Below, one piece after another: positions 26,221-32,882 of a stretch of DNA of 64,000 bases. Made by a program: the position numbers and the translations under genes. Numbering within the stretch: the stretch's first letter is position 1; every line of letters starts with the position of its first letter. This stretch comes from Streptomyces asoensis (GTDB taxonomy: Bacteria > Actinomycetota > Actinomycetes > Streptomycetales > Streptomycetaceae): positions 868,001 through 932,000 of the forward strand of contig NZ_BNEB01000005.1 of NCBI RefSeq assembly GCF_016860545.1, in the 5' to 3' direction. The notes under the pieces were generated by a model, which worked only from the letters and a program-made list of their open reading frames with translations, was not told where the DNA came from and ran no database searches.

Positions 26221-26871
26221 GTGAATCCCCTGGTGCTCCCGGGCGTCTACGCCCCACAGGAGGACACCGCCCTGCTGGCCGGGGCGCTGTCCGAGGAACC
26301 GTTGCCGCCGGGTGCCGACGTCCTCGACGTGGGGACCGGCACCGGCGCGCTGGCGCTGGCCGCGGCCCGCCGCGGCACGCGGGTCACCGCGATCGACGTG
26401 TCCCGGCGGGCGGTGTACTCCGCACGCCTCAACGCATGGCGGGAGCGGCTGCCGGTGCGGGTGCACCGCGGCAATCTCTTCGCACCGGTGCGCGGCAGGT
26501 CTTTCGACCTGATCCTGACCAACCCGCCCTACGTGCCCGCGCCGGCCGGCGGTCCGGCGCGCGGACCGGCCCGGGCCTGGGACGGGGGCGGCGACGGACG
26601 GCTGCTGGTGGACCGGATCTGTCTCGAGGCGCCCCGGCTGCTGCGGCCGGGCGGCGTGCTGCTGATGGTGCACTCCGCGCTCAGTGGCCCCGGGAGCACG
26701 CTCACGATCCTGCGCGGGTGCGGGCTGAAGGCGTCCGTGACGCGACGCCACCGCGTTCCCTTCGGTCCCGTCCTGCGCGAGCGCAGGCAGTGGCTGCGCG
26801 AGCGCGGGCTGCTGTCCGCCGACGACGGATACGAGGAGCTGGTGGTCGTCCGTGCCGAACTCCCCTGCTGA
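26221..26871 (+). CDS. HemK/MTQ2-like class I methyltransferase
   Basis: A 216-residue SAM-dependent methyltransferase. Motif I is LDVGTGTGALAL (35-46), the acidic loop AIDVSRRA ends strand 2, and NPPY at 101-104 is the active site motif that binds a planar amide or amino group. This motif is typical of release-factor glutamine and adenine N6 methyltransferases; the short size without an N-terminal helical domain resembles the HemK2/Mtq2 group. Target unknown. The start GTG lies 22 bases after the preceding stop, and the end overlaps the CDGSH gene. Confidence 0.85.
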   Translation: MNPLVLPGVYAPQEDTALLAGALSEEPLPPGADVLDVGTGTGALALAAARRGTRVTAIDVSRRAVYSARLNAWRERLPVRVHRGNLFAPVRGRSFDLILTNPPYVPAPAGGPARGPARAWDGGGDGRLLVDRICLEAPRLLRPGGVLLMVHSALSGPGSTLTILRGCGLKASVTRRHRVPFGPVLRERRQWLRERGLLSADDGYEELVVVRAELPC

Positions 26872-27049
26872 CAAGCCCTGCCGGATCAGCGTCCGGCGCC
26901 GCGGTCCGCTGCTGGTCGAAGGGCCGGTCGAGGTGGAACTGGAGGACGGCAGCACGGTCGTCTCCGACCGTTTCCGGGTCGCCCTGTGCACCTGCCGGCG
27001 GAGCCGTCGCTACCCCTGGTGCGATACCAGTCACCGGGACCGGTCCTAG
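26852..27049 (+). CDS. CDGSH-type iron-sulphur protein
   Basis: A 65-residue protein with the CDGSH 2Fe-2S pattern: Cys46, Cys48, Cys57 and His61 in CTCRRSRRYPWCDTSH. The usual Gly of CDGSH is replaced by Thr; the four cluster ligands are intact. CDGSH proteins carry a labile 2Fe-2S centre and serve as electron or cluster donors. Its GTG start lies inside the methyltransferase gene (20-base overlap), so translation is coupled. In this operon it may feed electrons or iron to the diiron enzyme, which is an inference from order only. Confidence 0.9.
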   Translation: MPNSPADKPCRISVRRRGPLLVEGPVEVELEDGSTVVSDRFRVALCTCRRSRRYPWCDTSHRDRS

Positions 27050-27115
27050 CGGCTGGCCGCGGCCGGGAGAGCCGTCCGCGGCGCTCTCCTGCCTGCCGGG
27101 GACAGTTGCGCACCG

Positions 27116-27162
27116 CACACGTGAAGGCGGCGCGACCCGAGGTCGCACCGCCTTCACGTGTG
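27116..27162. terminator. Long bidirectional terminator hairpin
   Basis: A 22-bp stem with a single mismatch and a 3-base loop (arms 27116-27137 and 27141-27162, beginning CACACGTGAAGGCGG). It separates the CDGSH operon from the convergent inhibitor gene. Confidence 0.88.
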
Positions 27163-27216
27163 GTGATACCGGAGGCCGGCGGGCAGCCCCACACCGCCCG
27201 ACGGCCTCCGGTCTAC

Positions 27217-27299
27217 GGGATCACGGTGCTCCCGTGCCAGGGGCTCGCACTCCCCACTTCACGAGCCTCTCTCGGCGTCCACGAGGACCCCGTGATCCC
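27217..27299. repeat. Inverted 10-bp repeat with large loop
   Basis: GGGATCACGG (27217-27226) and CCGTGATCCC (27290-27299) are perfect inverted copies 63 bases apart, ending just after the inhibitor gene's 3' end. They may fold as a second terminator or transcript end structure. Confidence 0.4.
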
Positions 27300-27303
27300 G
27301 GTC

Positions 27304-27738
27304 TCAGAACGCGAAGAGGCTGCTCGCGGCAGCGTTCTTCACGCATTCGTTGGCGAAGGCGCGCTCGAAGGAGACGCGCTTGCCCCGCCAGACGCCGTCG
27401 ACGGTGACGACCACCGGGTCGTACTGCTTGGTGCACATGGCGCCACCGGGTCCGGCCAGGACGTCGAGGTCACCGCCGGCGGCCCGCAGCTCGGCGCAGG
27501 CGAGGGCGGCCGCCGGGTGGGTGCCCGAGGGGGCCGGGGCGCAGTTCAGGGTGACGGCCCGGGCCGCGTCGGCGGTGGCGGCGCTCTCTCCGTGGCCCAC
27601 CGTCAGCACGAGTGCCGAGGGGGCGTACAGGGAGGTGGGCGCTGCGGCCGGGGCGGCGAGCGCGGATCCGGTGAGGGATCCGCAGACGGTGGCGGCCGTG
27701 AGGCCGAGGGTCGCTGCCCAGCGCGCGGTGTTCCGCAT
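27304..27738 (-). CDS. Subtilisin-inhibitor-like protein (SSI family)
   Basis: A 144-residue secreted protease inhibitor. A Sec signal peptide covers about residues 1-29. The mature part has LYAPSALVLTV, typical of the SSI N-terminus, and four Cys (66, 81, 102, 132) for two disulphides. The reactive loop is MCTKQYDPVVVTV, with Lys104 at the P1 position in place of the Met of classical SSI, so trypsin-like proteases should be inhibited as well as subtilisin. The ATG at 27738 has GGAAGG nine bases upstream; an earlier ATG at 27747 overlaps that site. A natural target could be a secreted trypsin-like protease of the same strain. Confidence 0.93.
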   Translation of the reverse strand: MRNTARWAATLGLTAATVCGSLTGSALAAPAAAPTSLYAPSALVLTVGHGESAATADAARAVTLNCAPAPSGTHPAAALACAELRAAGGDLDVLAGPGGAMCTKQYDPVVVTVDGVWRGKRVSFERAFANECVKNAAASSLFAF

Positions 27739-27747
27739 TGTGTGCAT

Positions 27748-28084
27748 CCTTCCGCTCGATTCGGGGGTGTGCCGGTCCGGCTCGGTCGGTGCCGAACGCG
27801 ACGAGCGCGAGTCTGCCGAGTCCGCGACCGAATCTCACATCGACCCCATGGGTTTCAGTAACCTTGCGTGTTGAATCAGTGGCGAGAAGTGACGGAATTC
27901 GAACGTTCCAAGCCCACAAGCAAGCGCTTCATGATCCCTTCGATCGACGCCGTGACTGGATTCCATAGCTTCGTTAATAGGCCTGAAACATTCCGCTCAT
28001 CGCCCGATCGCCGCCCCCTTCCGCTCTCGGCGGACTTCTCCCGGACCTCTTGCGTTCACTTACCTGCGGAGTAATGGTCATTAC
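27748..28084. other. Divergent promoter region
   Basis: About 340 bases, less GC-rich than the surroundings, between the inhibitor gene and the gene at 28085. It contains a short direct element GAACGTTC (27900-27907, palindromic) and the putative leaderless promoter described separately. No gene is apparent. Confidence 0.5.
28050..28084 (+). promoter_or_regulatory. Putative leaderless promoter with palindrome
   Basis: -35 TTGCGT (28050-28055) and -10 TAATGG (28072-28077) are 16 bases apart and would start transcription at or next to the ATG at 28085. The palindrome GTAATGGTCATTAC (28071-28084) covers the -10 and abuts the start codon, a position suited to an operator. The only GGAG is 13 bases from the ATG, too far for normal use. 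Confidence 0.5.
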
Positions 28085-28660
28085 ATGATTACGAACGAGC
28101 AGACAGAGAAGCTGAGGGGCTGGTTCGCGGGACGGTTGCCGGACGACCTCTTCGAGGAACTCACCGAGGTGACCGTCGACCGCGAGGAGATCACCGTCGT
28201 CGGCCGCGTCGGCGCTCCCCGGCTCGCCCAGGACGCCCCGGCGGCCGAGCGGGACGCGGCCGTCACCGCCCGGATCCAGGAGTTCCGGGAACGCACCCGC
28301 GAGACGCGCATGGCCGTGGCCCGCGACGCCGAGCACCGCTTCCGGCGGAAGGTGTCCTGGGGCGTGGTGTGCGGCACGGAGCGGGCCCTCTTCACCCACG
28401 TGGCGGCGCCGGTCATGACCCGGCTGCGGCAGCCCGAGCGCCAGGTCCTCGACACCCTGATCGCGGCGGGCGTGGCCCGCAGCCGCAGCGACGCGCTCGC
28501 CTGGTGCGTCCGCCTGGTCCAGCATCACACCGAGGACTGGCTCGGCGAACTGCGGGACTCCCTCGAACACGTCCGGCGGGTCCGCGCCCAGGGCCCGGAC
28601 GCCGGCCTCGGGCCGCACGGGACGGCCGACGCGTCCGCCCCGGACGCGGACGAGGGATGA
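28085..28660 (+). CDS. Hypothetical protein, possible DNA-binding C-terminal half
   Basis: A 191-residue soluble protein that I do not recognise. Residues 1-60 include LRGWFAGRLPDDLF and a strand-rich EVTVDREEITVVGRV; residues 65-100 are a basic helix (RIQEFRERTRETRMAVARDA). Near 125-145 QVLDTLIAAGVARSRSDALA resembles the second helix region of ribbon-helix-helix proteins or RHH-like domains. The tail is acidic. If it binds DNA it may act on the palindrome that covers its own promoter. The function is unknown. Confidence 0.7.
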   Translation: MITNEQTEKLRGWFAGRLPDDLFEELTEVTVDREEITVVGRVGAPRLAQDAPAAERDAAVTARIQEFRERTRETRMAVARDAEHRFRRKVSWGVVCGTERALFTHVAAPVMTRLRQPERQVLDTLIAAGVARSRSDALAWCVRLVQHHTEDWLGELRDSLEHVRRVRAQGPDAGLGPHGTADASAPDADEG

Positions 28661-28793
28661 ACCGCCGTCCGGGGCCGCCGTCCCGCGCGGTACCCGCGGC
28701 CCGACGGGGCCCCGGCGGCGTACCCGCCGGTATGGTCGCCCTGCGACGGCCACGCGGGGCCGGGCGCGCGACGGCGGAAGGCGGGACGCGGGG

Positions 28794-29963
28794 ATGGCCA
28801 AGCACTGGGGGGACTTCCAGTACGAGATCTATCTCGAAGGGATGACCGGCGCGGTCCCCCGGCTGCCCACCGATCTGACCCGGCTCGAGGAGCTCACCGA
28901 GCGGCGTCTCGGGCCCGGACCGGTCGGCTATGTGGCGGGCAGCGCGGGGGACGGCAGCACGGCGCGGGCGAACCGGACCGCCCTGGAGCGCCGCAGGATC
29001 GTGCCGCGCATGCTGCGGGACGTGCACGAGCGGGACCTGTCGGTCGAGGTGCTGGGCCGCGCCCTGCCCGCGCCGCTCGCGCTCGCGCCCGTCGGCGTGC
29101 TGTCGATCATGCATCCGGAGGCCGAGTCCGCGGCGGCCCGGGCGGCGGCCGCGCAGGGCGTGCCGTACGTGCTGTCGTCGGCGTCCAGCACGCCGATCGA
29201 GCAGGTGGCCGAGGCCATGGGGGACGCCGAGCGCTGGTTCCAGCTCTACTGGTCCAAGGACCGTGAGGTCACCCGCAGCTTCCTGCGGCGGGCGCGGACC
29301 AGCGGTTTCACGGTGCTGGTGGTCACCCTGGACACCCCGCTGCTCGCCTGGCGGCCCCGCGACCTCGACCAGGCCTATCTGCCGTTCCTGCACGGGGTGG
29401 GCACCGCGAACTACTTCACCGACCCGGCCTTCCTCGCGGGCCTGGCCAAGCCGGTGCACGAGGACCCGAACGCGGCCGTCATGCACTTCGTGAGCCTGTT
29501 CGCGGACCCCGCCAAGACCTGGCCGGACCTGGCGTTCCTGCGGGAGAACTGGGACGGCCCCATCGTCCTGAAGGGCGTCCTGCACCCCGACGACGCCCGG
29601 CTGGCCGCCGACGCCGGAATGGACGGCGTGGTCGTCTCCAACCACGGGGGCCGCCAGGTCGCCGGGTCGATCGCGGCGGCCGACGCGCTGCCCCGCGTGG
29701 CACGCGCGGTCGGGGACCGGCTGACGGTCCTCTTCGACAGCGGGGTGCGCACCGGCGACGACGTCTTCAAGGCGCTCGCCCTCGGCGCGCGGGCCGTACT
29801 GCTGGGCCGCCCCTACGTGTACGGCCTCGCCCTCGACGGACAGCCGGGCGTCGAGCACGTGATCCGCTGTCTCCTGGCCGAGCTCGACCTCACCCTGGCG
29901 CTGACCGGCCACACCGGCCCGGCCACGGTGGGCCCCTCGGACCTCGCGGAGGACTCCGGCTGA
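28794..29963 (+). CDS. FMN-dependent alpha-hydroxy-acid oxidase (lactate 2-monooxygenase-like)
   Basis: A 389-residue TIM-barrel flavoenzyme. Signature elements in order: ALAPVGVLSIMHPEAE (FMN phosphate side), SSASSTPIEQVAEA, the WFQLYWSKD strand, VTLDTPLLAWRPRDLD, KGVLHPDDA with the FMN-contacting Lys, the active-site SNHGGRQ (His and Arg near 283-286), and GVRTGDDVFKALALGARAVLLGRP, which binds FMN phosphate. The family oxidises L-lactate or other 2-hydroxy acids; the long loop with LPFLHGVGTANYFTDPAF resembles lactate 2-monooxygenases, which give acetate, CO2 and water. Cytoplasmic. Substrate not proven. Confidence 0.88.
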   Translation: MAKHWGDFQYEIYLEGMTGAVPRLPTDLTRLEELTERRLGPGPVGYVAGSAGDGSTARANRTALERRRIVPRMLRDVHERDLSVEVLGRALPAPLALAPVGVLSIMHPEAESAAARAAAAQGVPYVLSSASSTPIEQVAEAMGDAERWFQLYWSKDREVTRSFLRRARTSGFTVLVVTLDTPLLAWRPRDLDQAYLPFLHGVGTANYFTDPAFLAGLAKPVHEDPNAAVMHFVSLFADPAKTWPDLAFLRENWDGPIVLKGVLHPDDARLAADAGMDGVVVSNHGGRQVAGSIAAADALPRVARAVGDRLTVLFDSGVRTGDDVFKALALGARAVLLGRPYVYGLALDGQPGVEHVIRCLLAELDLTLALTGHTGPATVGPSDLAEDSG

Positions 29964-30034
29964 CCCCGGACGCCGCCGGTACGCCCCGCCCGGCAGCCGC
30001 TCCGCACCCGCTCCGGTGCCGGCCGCCGGGGGCG

Positions 30035-31678
30035 TCAGGCGGTGTCGGCGGGGAGGTTGACCGGCCGGGCCGAAGGGGGTGCGTCCGTGCCGGTGACGGC
30101 GAGGGAGCCGGGGGTCGCGGAGGCCCTGTCGGTCACCCAGCGCTGGGCGGTGGTGTGGTCACGGACCTTCACCACCACGTCGGCGCCCGGCTCCTGGCCG
30201 GCCGACGTGAGGGCGAGCGCGTCGTCCCAGCGGGGCAGCAACTCGCCCTGCACGGTGAGGTCGTAGCGGACGTCGTCCCCGCGGGGGTCGGTGGCGTCCG
30301 CGCAGTCGCCGAGGATGACCACCCCGGCGTCCGCGTGGGAGTCCACGCACAGACCGGACTGGGCCGCGCTGCGCACCTGTCCGTCGTCGTCGTACGTCCA
30401 CTGCTGGGTCACGTCGGAGGAGCAGTCGGCGAGCTCGACGGCGGCGCCCGCCCTGACCTCGCCCCGGACGTCCAGGCAGAGGTCGGCGGCGGCGTTGCGC
30501 AGGCTGGTCCGCCGGGGGGTGGTGGGCAACTGGGCGGTGCCGGGCGCCGTCGGCGAGGCGGAGGCGGCCTGCGAGTCGATGCCGGGGACGCTGCCGCTGG
30601 TGGACGCGGCCGGGTCGGCGCCGCCGTCGTCGGACCACAGGCCGGCCGCGAGCAGCGTGGTCAGCAGCCCCGCCGAGGCCAGGCCGACGCCGGTGAACAG
30701 CGCACGCGTCGAACGGGGTTCGCCCGACGCCCGTCTGCGGGGCGAGGGGATGCGCGCCAGCAGGTCGGCGCCCCTGCCGCGCCGGCCGCGCGTGCCCCTG
30801 CCGCGGTGCCGGGCGGAGCCCTTGAGGCGTACGGTCTGCTGCCGGGCCCGGCCCGGGCGGGTGTCGTGGTAGCGGCGGGCGCCCCAGCCGAGCACCGCCT
30901 CGGCGAGCAGGACGCCGAGCCCGCTCTCGAAGTGGCCGAGCTGTTCGGCGGCGGCACGGCAGTAGCGGCACTCGTCCAGGTGCTTGCGCACATCGGGCAG
31001 CAGATCGCCGCCCCGGCGGATGGGCACGTCCAGGAGCCGGTTGTAGAAGCGGCAGTCCTTGCTCGGGGCGAGTTCACGGTGGGCGCGGACGACGCCCTCG
31101 CGGAGCTTGTCGCGGGCCTGCTCCAGCGCCGAGGTCACGGTCTCGGTGTCCATCCCGAGCAGCCCCGCGGCGACGGTGACGTCCTCGGCCTCGACCTCCA
31201 CGTGCCACAGCACGCAGCGGGCGACCGGGGGGAGCCCCTGGAACGAGCGTTCCGCCAGCACCCGGTTGTCCGGCGTCAGCGACTTCGCGGCCCGCATCCC
31301 CCGGGCGCCGGCCGGCTTGCGCAGCACCGGCAGGACCCCGGACAGGCCCTCGTCGGCGGACCACAGCCGTGCCGTGTCCCGCACCGTCACCAGCAGCCGG
31401 GGCCGCAGCGCGGTGCCCGGCTCGCCCAGCTTGAGCCGGTCGAGGACCTGGTGGAAGGCGGCCGCGGTGACCATGGACGCCACGCTGCCGGAGGAGGCGA
31501 GACAGATCACCGCGTACTCGTGCACCGGTCGCCAGTGCCGGGCGATCAGCAGGGCGGTGGACTGGGCGACCTCGCTGTCCGCGCCACCGCGTATCCCCGA
31601 GGCGAGAGACTCGTCGGATTCTCCGGGACCCCCGCCGGGCGGAGGATAGGGCGGACGAGGAGGCTGGGGGGTGGGCAC
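30035..31678 (-). CDS. Sigma-like/zinc-finger/TM/ricin-lectin fusion protein
   Basis: A 547-residue one-chain protein. Residues about 35-210 resemble an ECF sigma factor: a region 2-like helix set, then region 4 (GLPPVARCVLWHVEVEAEDV and TVTSALEQARDKL). Next is an anti-sigma zinc-binding motif H233-xxx-C237-xx-C240. A basic linker leads to one membrane segment (about 326-347), and the extracytoplasmic end is a ricin-type beta-trefoil lectin (about 400-530) with QQW and QRW strands and paired cysteines (DLCLDVRGEV, GLCVDSHADA). GTG start with AAAGGA upstream. It would connect a surface sugar signal with a cytoplasmic sigma-like domain. A paralogue is at 43691-45682. Confidence 0.85.
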   Translation of the reverse strand: MPTPQPPRPPYPPPGGGPGESDESLASGIRGGADSEVAQSTALLIARHWRPVHEYAVICLASSGSVASMVTAAAFHQVLDRLKLGEPGTALRPRLLVTVRDTARLWSADEGLSGVLPVLRKPAGARGMRAAKSLTPDNRVLAERSFQGLPPVARCVLWHVEVEAEDVTVAAGLLGMDTETVTSALEQARDKLREGVVRAHRELAPSKDCRFYNRLLDVPIRRGGDLLPDVRKHLDECRYCRAAAEQLGHFESGLGVLLAEAVLGWGARRYHDTRPGRARQQTVRLKGSARHRGRGTRGRRGRGADLLARIPSPRRRASGEPRSTRALFTGVGLASAGLLTTLLAAGLWSDDGGADPAASTSGSVPGIDSQAASASPTAPGTAQLPTTPRRTSLRNAAADLCLDVRGEVRAGAAVELADCSSDVTQQWTYDDDGQVRSAAQSGLCVDSHADAGVVILGDCADATDPRGDDVRYDLTVQGELLPRWDDALALTSAGQEPGADVVVKVRDHTTAQRWVTDRASATPGSLAVTGTDAPPSARPVNLPADTA

Positions 31679-32161
31679 TGAGCGAGTTCCTTTGGTACGT
31701 ACCTGTTCGGTGCGGCAGGGAGCGGGAATTCGCCTCCGCCGACGAACGCCGGGGACCCGGCCATGACCCCCCGCACGGGTGGCTCACCTTTGCACAACTG
31801 AGTCGCGCACAACAAGGCGAGGGCCGCACCCGCGCTTTGTTGATGAAAAGTCGATAAGCGGAAGGCGTCGGCACCGCCTCTCACGCTCTTGCGCATCGCC
31901 GTGCGGCACCCACCGCGCCCCGGCCGGATATCGCTCTCGCGCCCCGTGTGAAACACGCGCACACGGCGGTGTGCAGTACACGCTCCCGGCGCACCCGTCC
32001 GCGCAGTTGGCTGGAACCGGCCACTTCCTCGGAGGCCCCGCGCAGGACGGCGGCTCTCCTGCGCGAAACGGCCGCCGGCCTTGTTCCTCCCGCCCTCGGC
32101 CGGCGGCCCTGAACGCTTTGCACCTGCCCATGTCCGCCAGGTGCCTACGGCTGTCACATGG
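31679..32161. other. Gap upstream of the lectin fusion gene
   Basis: About 480 bases containing the fusion gene's upstream region. Near 31790-31820 there is a spaced pair of TTGTGC-type elements on the minus strand that could be promoter or operator parts. I see no convincing gene. Confidence 0.4.
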
Positions 32162-32539
32162 CTATATCTGCCACGACCGCAGCCGGTCCGCGGCACCGTA
32201 GACGTCCGTCTTGCCGTCGAGCAGATCCCGGGCGAGGTCGACGAGCGCGCCGTAGGGCGGATCGATGCCCGCCCCGCTGGTGAACATGTACGCCACCGCC
32301 GTCGCGCACGCGAAGCGGGCGTTCGCCGCGGGCAGGGGCTTGAGCACGGTGAGGGTGTGCAGCAGCGCGGCGGCCCGCCAGGCGGGGTCGGAGTCCACGC
32401 CGAGTCGGGGCGGATCGACCCGGTGCCGGGCGACGGCGGCGACCAGCGCCGAGAAGTCGTTCACGGTGGGCTGTTCGGGCAGGACCTCTTCGTGTCGCTG
32501 GAGCAGCCAGGGCACGTCGATGTGGATGACGGATGTCAT
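32162..32539 (-). CDS. Doc-like (Fic/DOC family) toxin, degenerate motif
   Basis: A 125-residue protein related to the Doc toxin, which phosphorylates elongation factor Tu. Helical pattern and length match Doc. The core Fic motif HPFxDGNKR is represented by KPLPAANARFA (about residues 67-77): Pro, Ala-Asn and the final Arg remain, but the catalytic His is Lys and the Gly is Ala. Catalytic activity is therefore doubtful; the protein may be inactive or use altered chemistry. It begins three bases after the antitoxin gene stop, the usual order antitoxin-toxin. Confidence 0.8.
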   Translation of the reverse strand: MTSVIHIDVPWLLQRHEEVLPEQPTVNDFSALVAAVARHRVDPPRLGVDSDPAWRAAALLHTLTVLKPLPAANARFACATAVAYMFTSGAGIDPPYGALVDLARDLLDGKTDVYGAADRLRSWQI

Positions 32540-32542
32540 CGG

Positions 32543-32788
32543 TCAGGCGACCCGCCCCTCGCCCCGCGCGGAGAGTTCGTCGTCGGGGAAGGCCGCGGCG
32601 AACTCGTCCGCGTGTGCCGCGAAGAAGCGGCGGAAGGCCTCCGCGCCCTCCTGGAGCGCCCGGTGCCGCGCGATGTCGGCGGCGGCCGCCTCCCGCACGA
32701 GTGCCTTCATCGACGTACCGCGTTCCTTGGCGATCTGCCGCAGGTCCTCCAGCTCGCGATCGCTGAATTCCACATTGAGGGCTGGCAT
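32543..32788 (-). CDS. Ribbon-helix-helix antitoxin of the Doc module
   Basis: An 81-residue protein with an N-terminal ribbon-helix-helix DNA-binding domain: strand ALNVEFSDREL, helix DLRQIAKERG, and TSMKALVREAAAAD as the second helix (residues 2-38). The C-terminal half (EAFRRFFAAHADEFAAAFPD) is an amphipathic tail that would wrap the toxin, like Phd-type neutralising segments. GAGGAC lies close to the ATG. It likely represses its own promoter through the two CGGTACCG palindromes upstream. Confidence 0.85.
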   Translation of the reverse strand: MPALNVEFSDRELEDLRQIAKERGTSMKALVREAAAADIARHRALQEGAEAFRRFFAAHADEFAAAFPDDELSARGEGRVA

Positions 32789-32795
32789 GTCCTCA

Positions 32796-32858
32796 CGGTA
32801 CCGCGCGGGTACTTACTCGTAAATATCACCAGGTCAAACCGGTGTCCACGCGGTACCG
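32796..32858 (-). promoter_or_regulatory. Toxin-antitoxin promoter flanked by two palindromes
   Basis: On the minus strand, -35 TTGACC (32837-32832) and -10 TAAGTA (32815-32810) are 16 bases apart. The palindrome CGGTACCG occurs at 32796-32803, at the expected transcription start, and at 32851-32858, upstream of the -35; with flanks they form inverted CGGTACCGCG / CGCGGTACCG copies. This suits cooperative binding by the RHH antitoxin. Confidence 0.65.
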
Positions 32859-32882
32859 CAAGGTGCCCACCCCCGGTCCCTC

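Noticed and set aside
26221..26871. Release-factor glutamine methyltransferase PrmC
   Set aside because: NPPY is present but the N-terminal helical domain of PrmC is missing; a shorter HemK2-like enzyme fits better.
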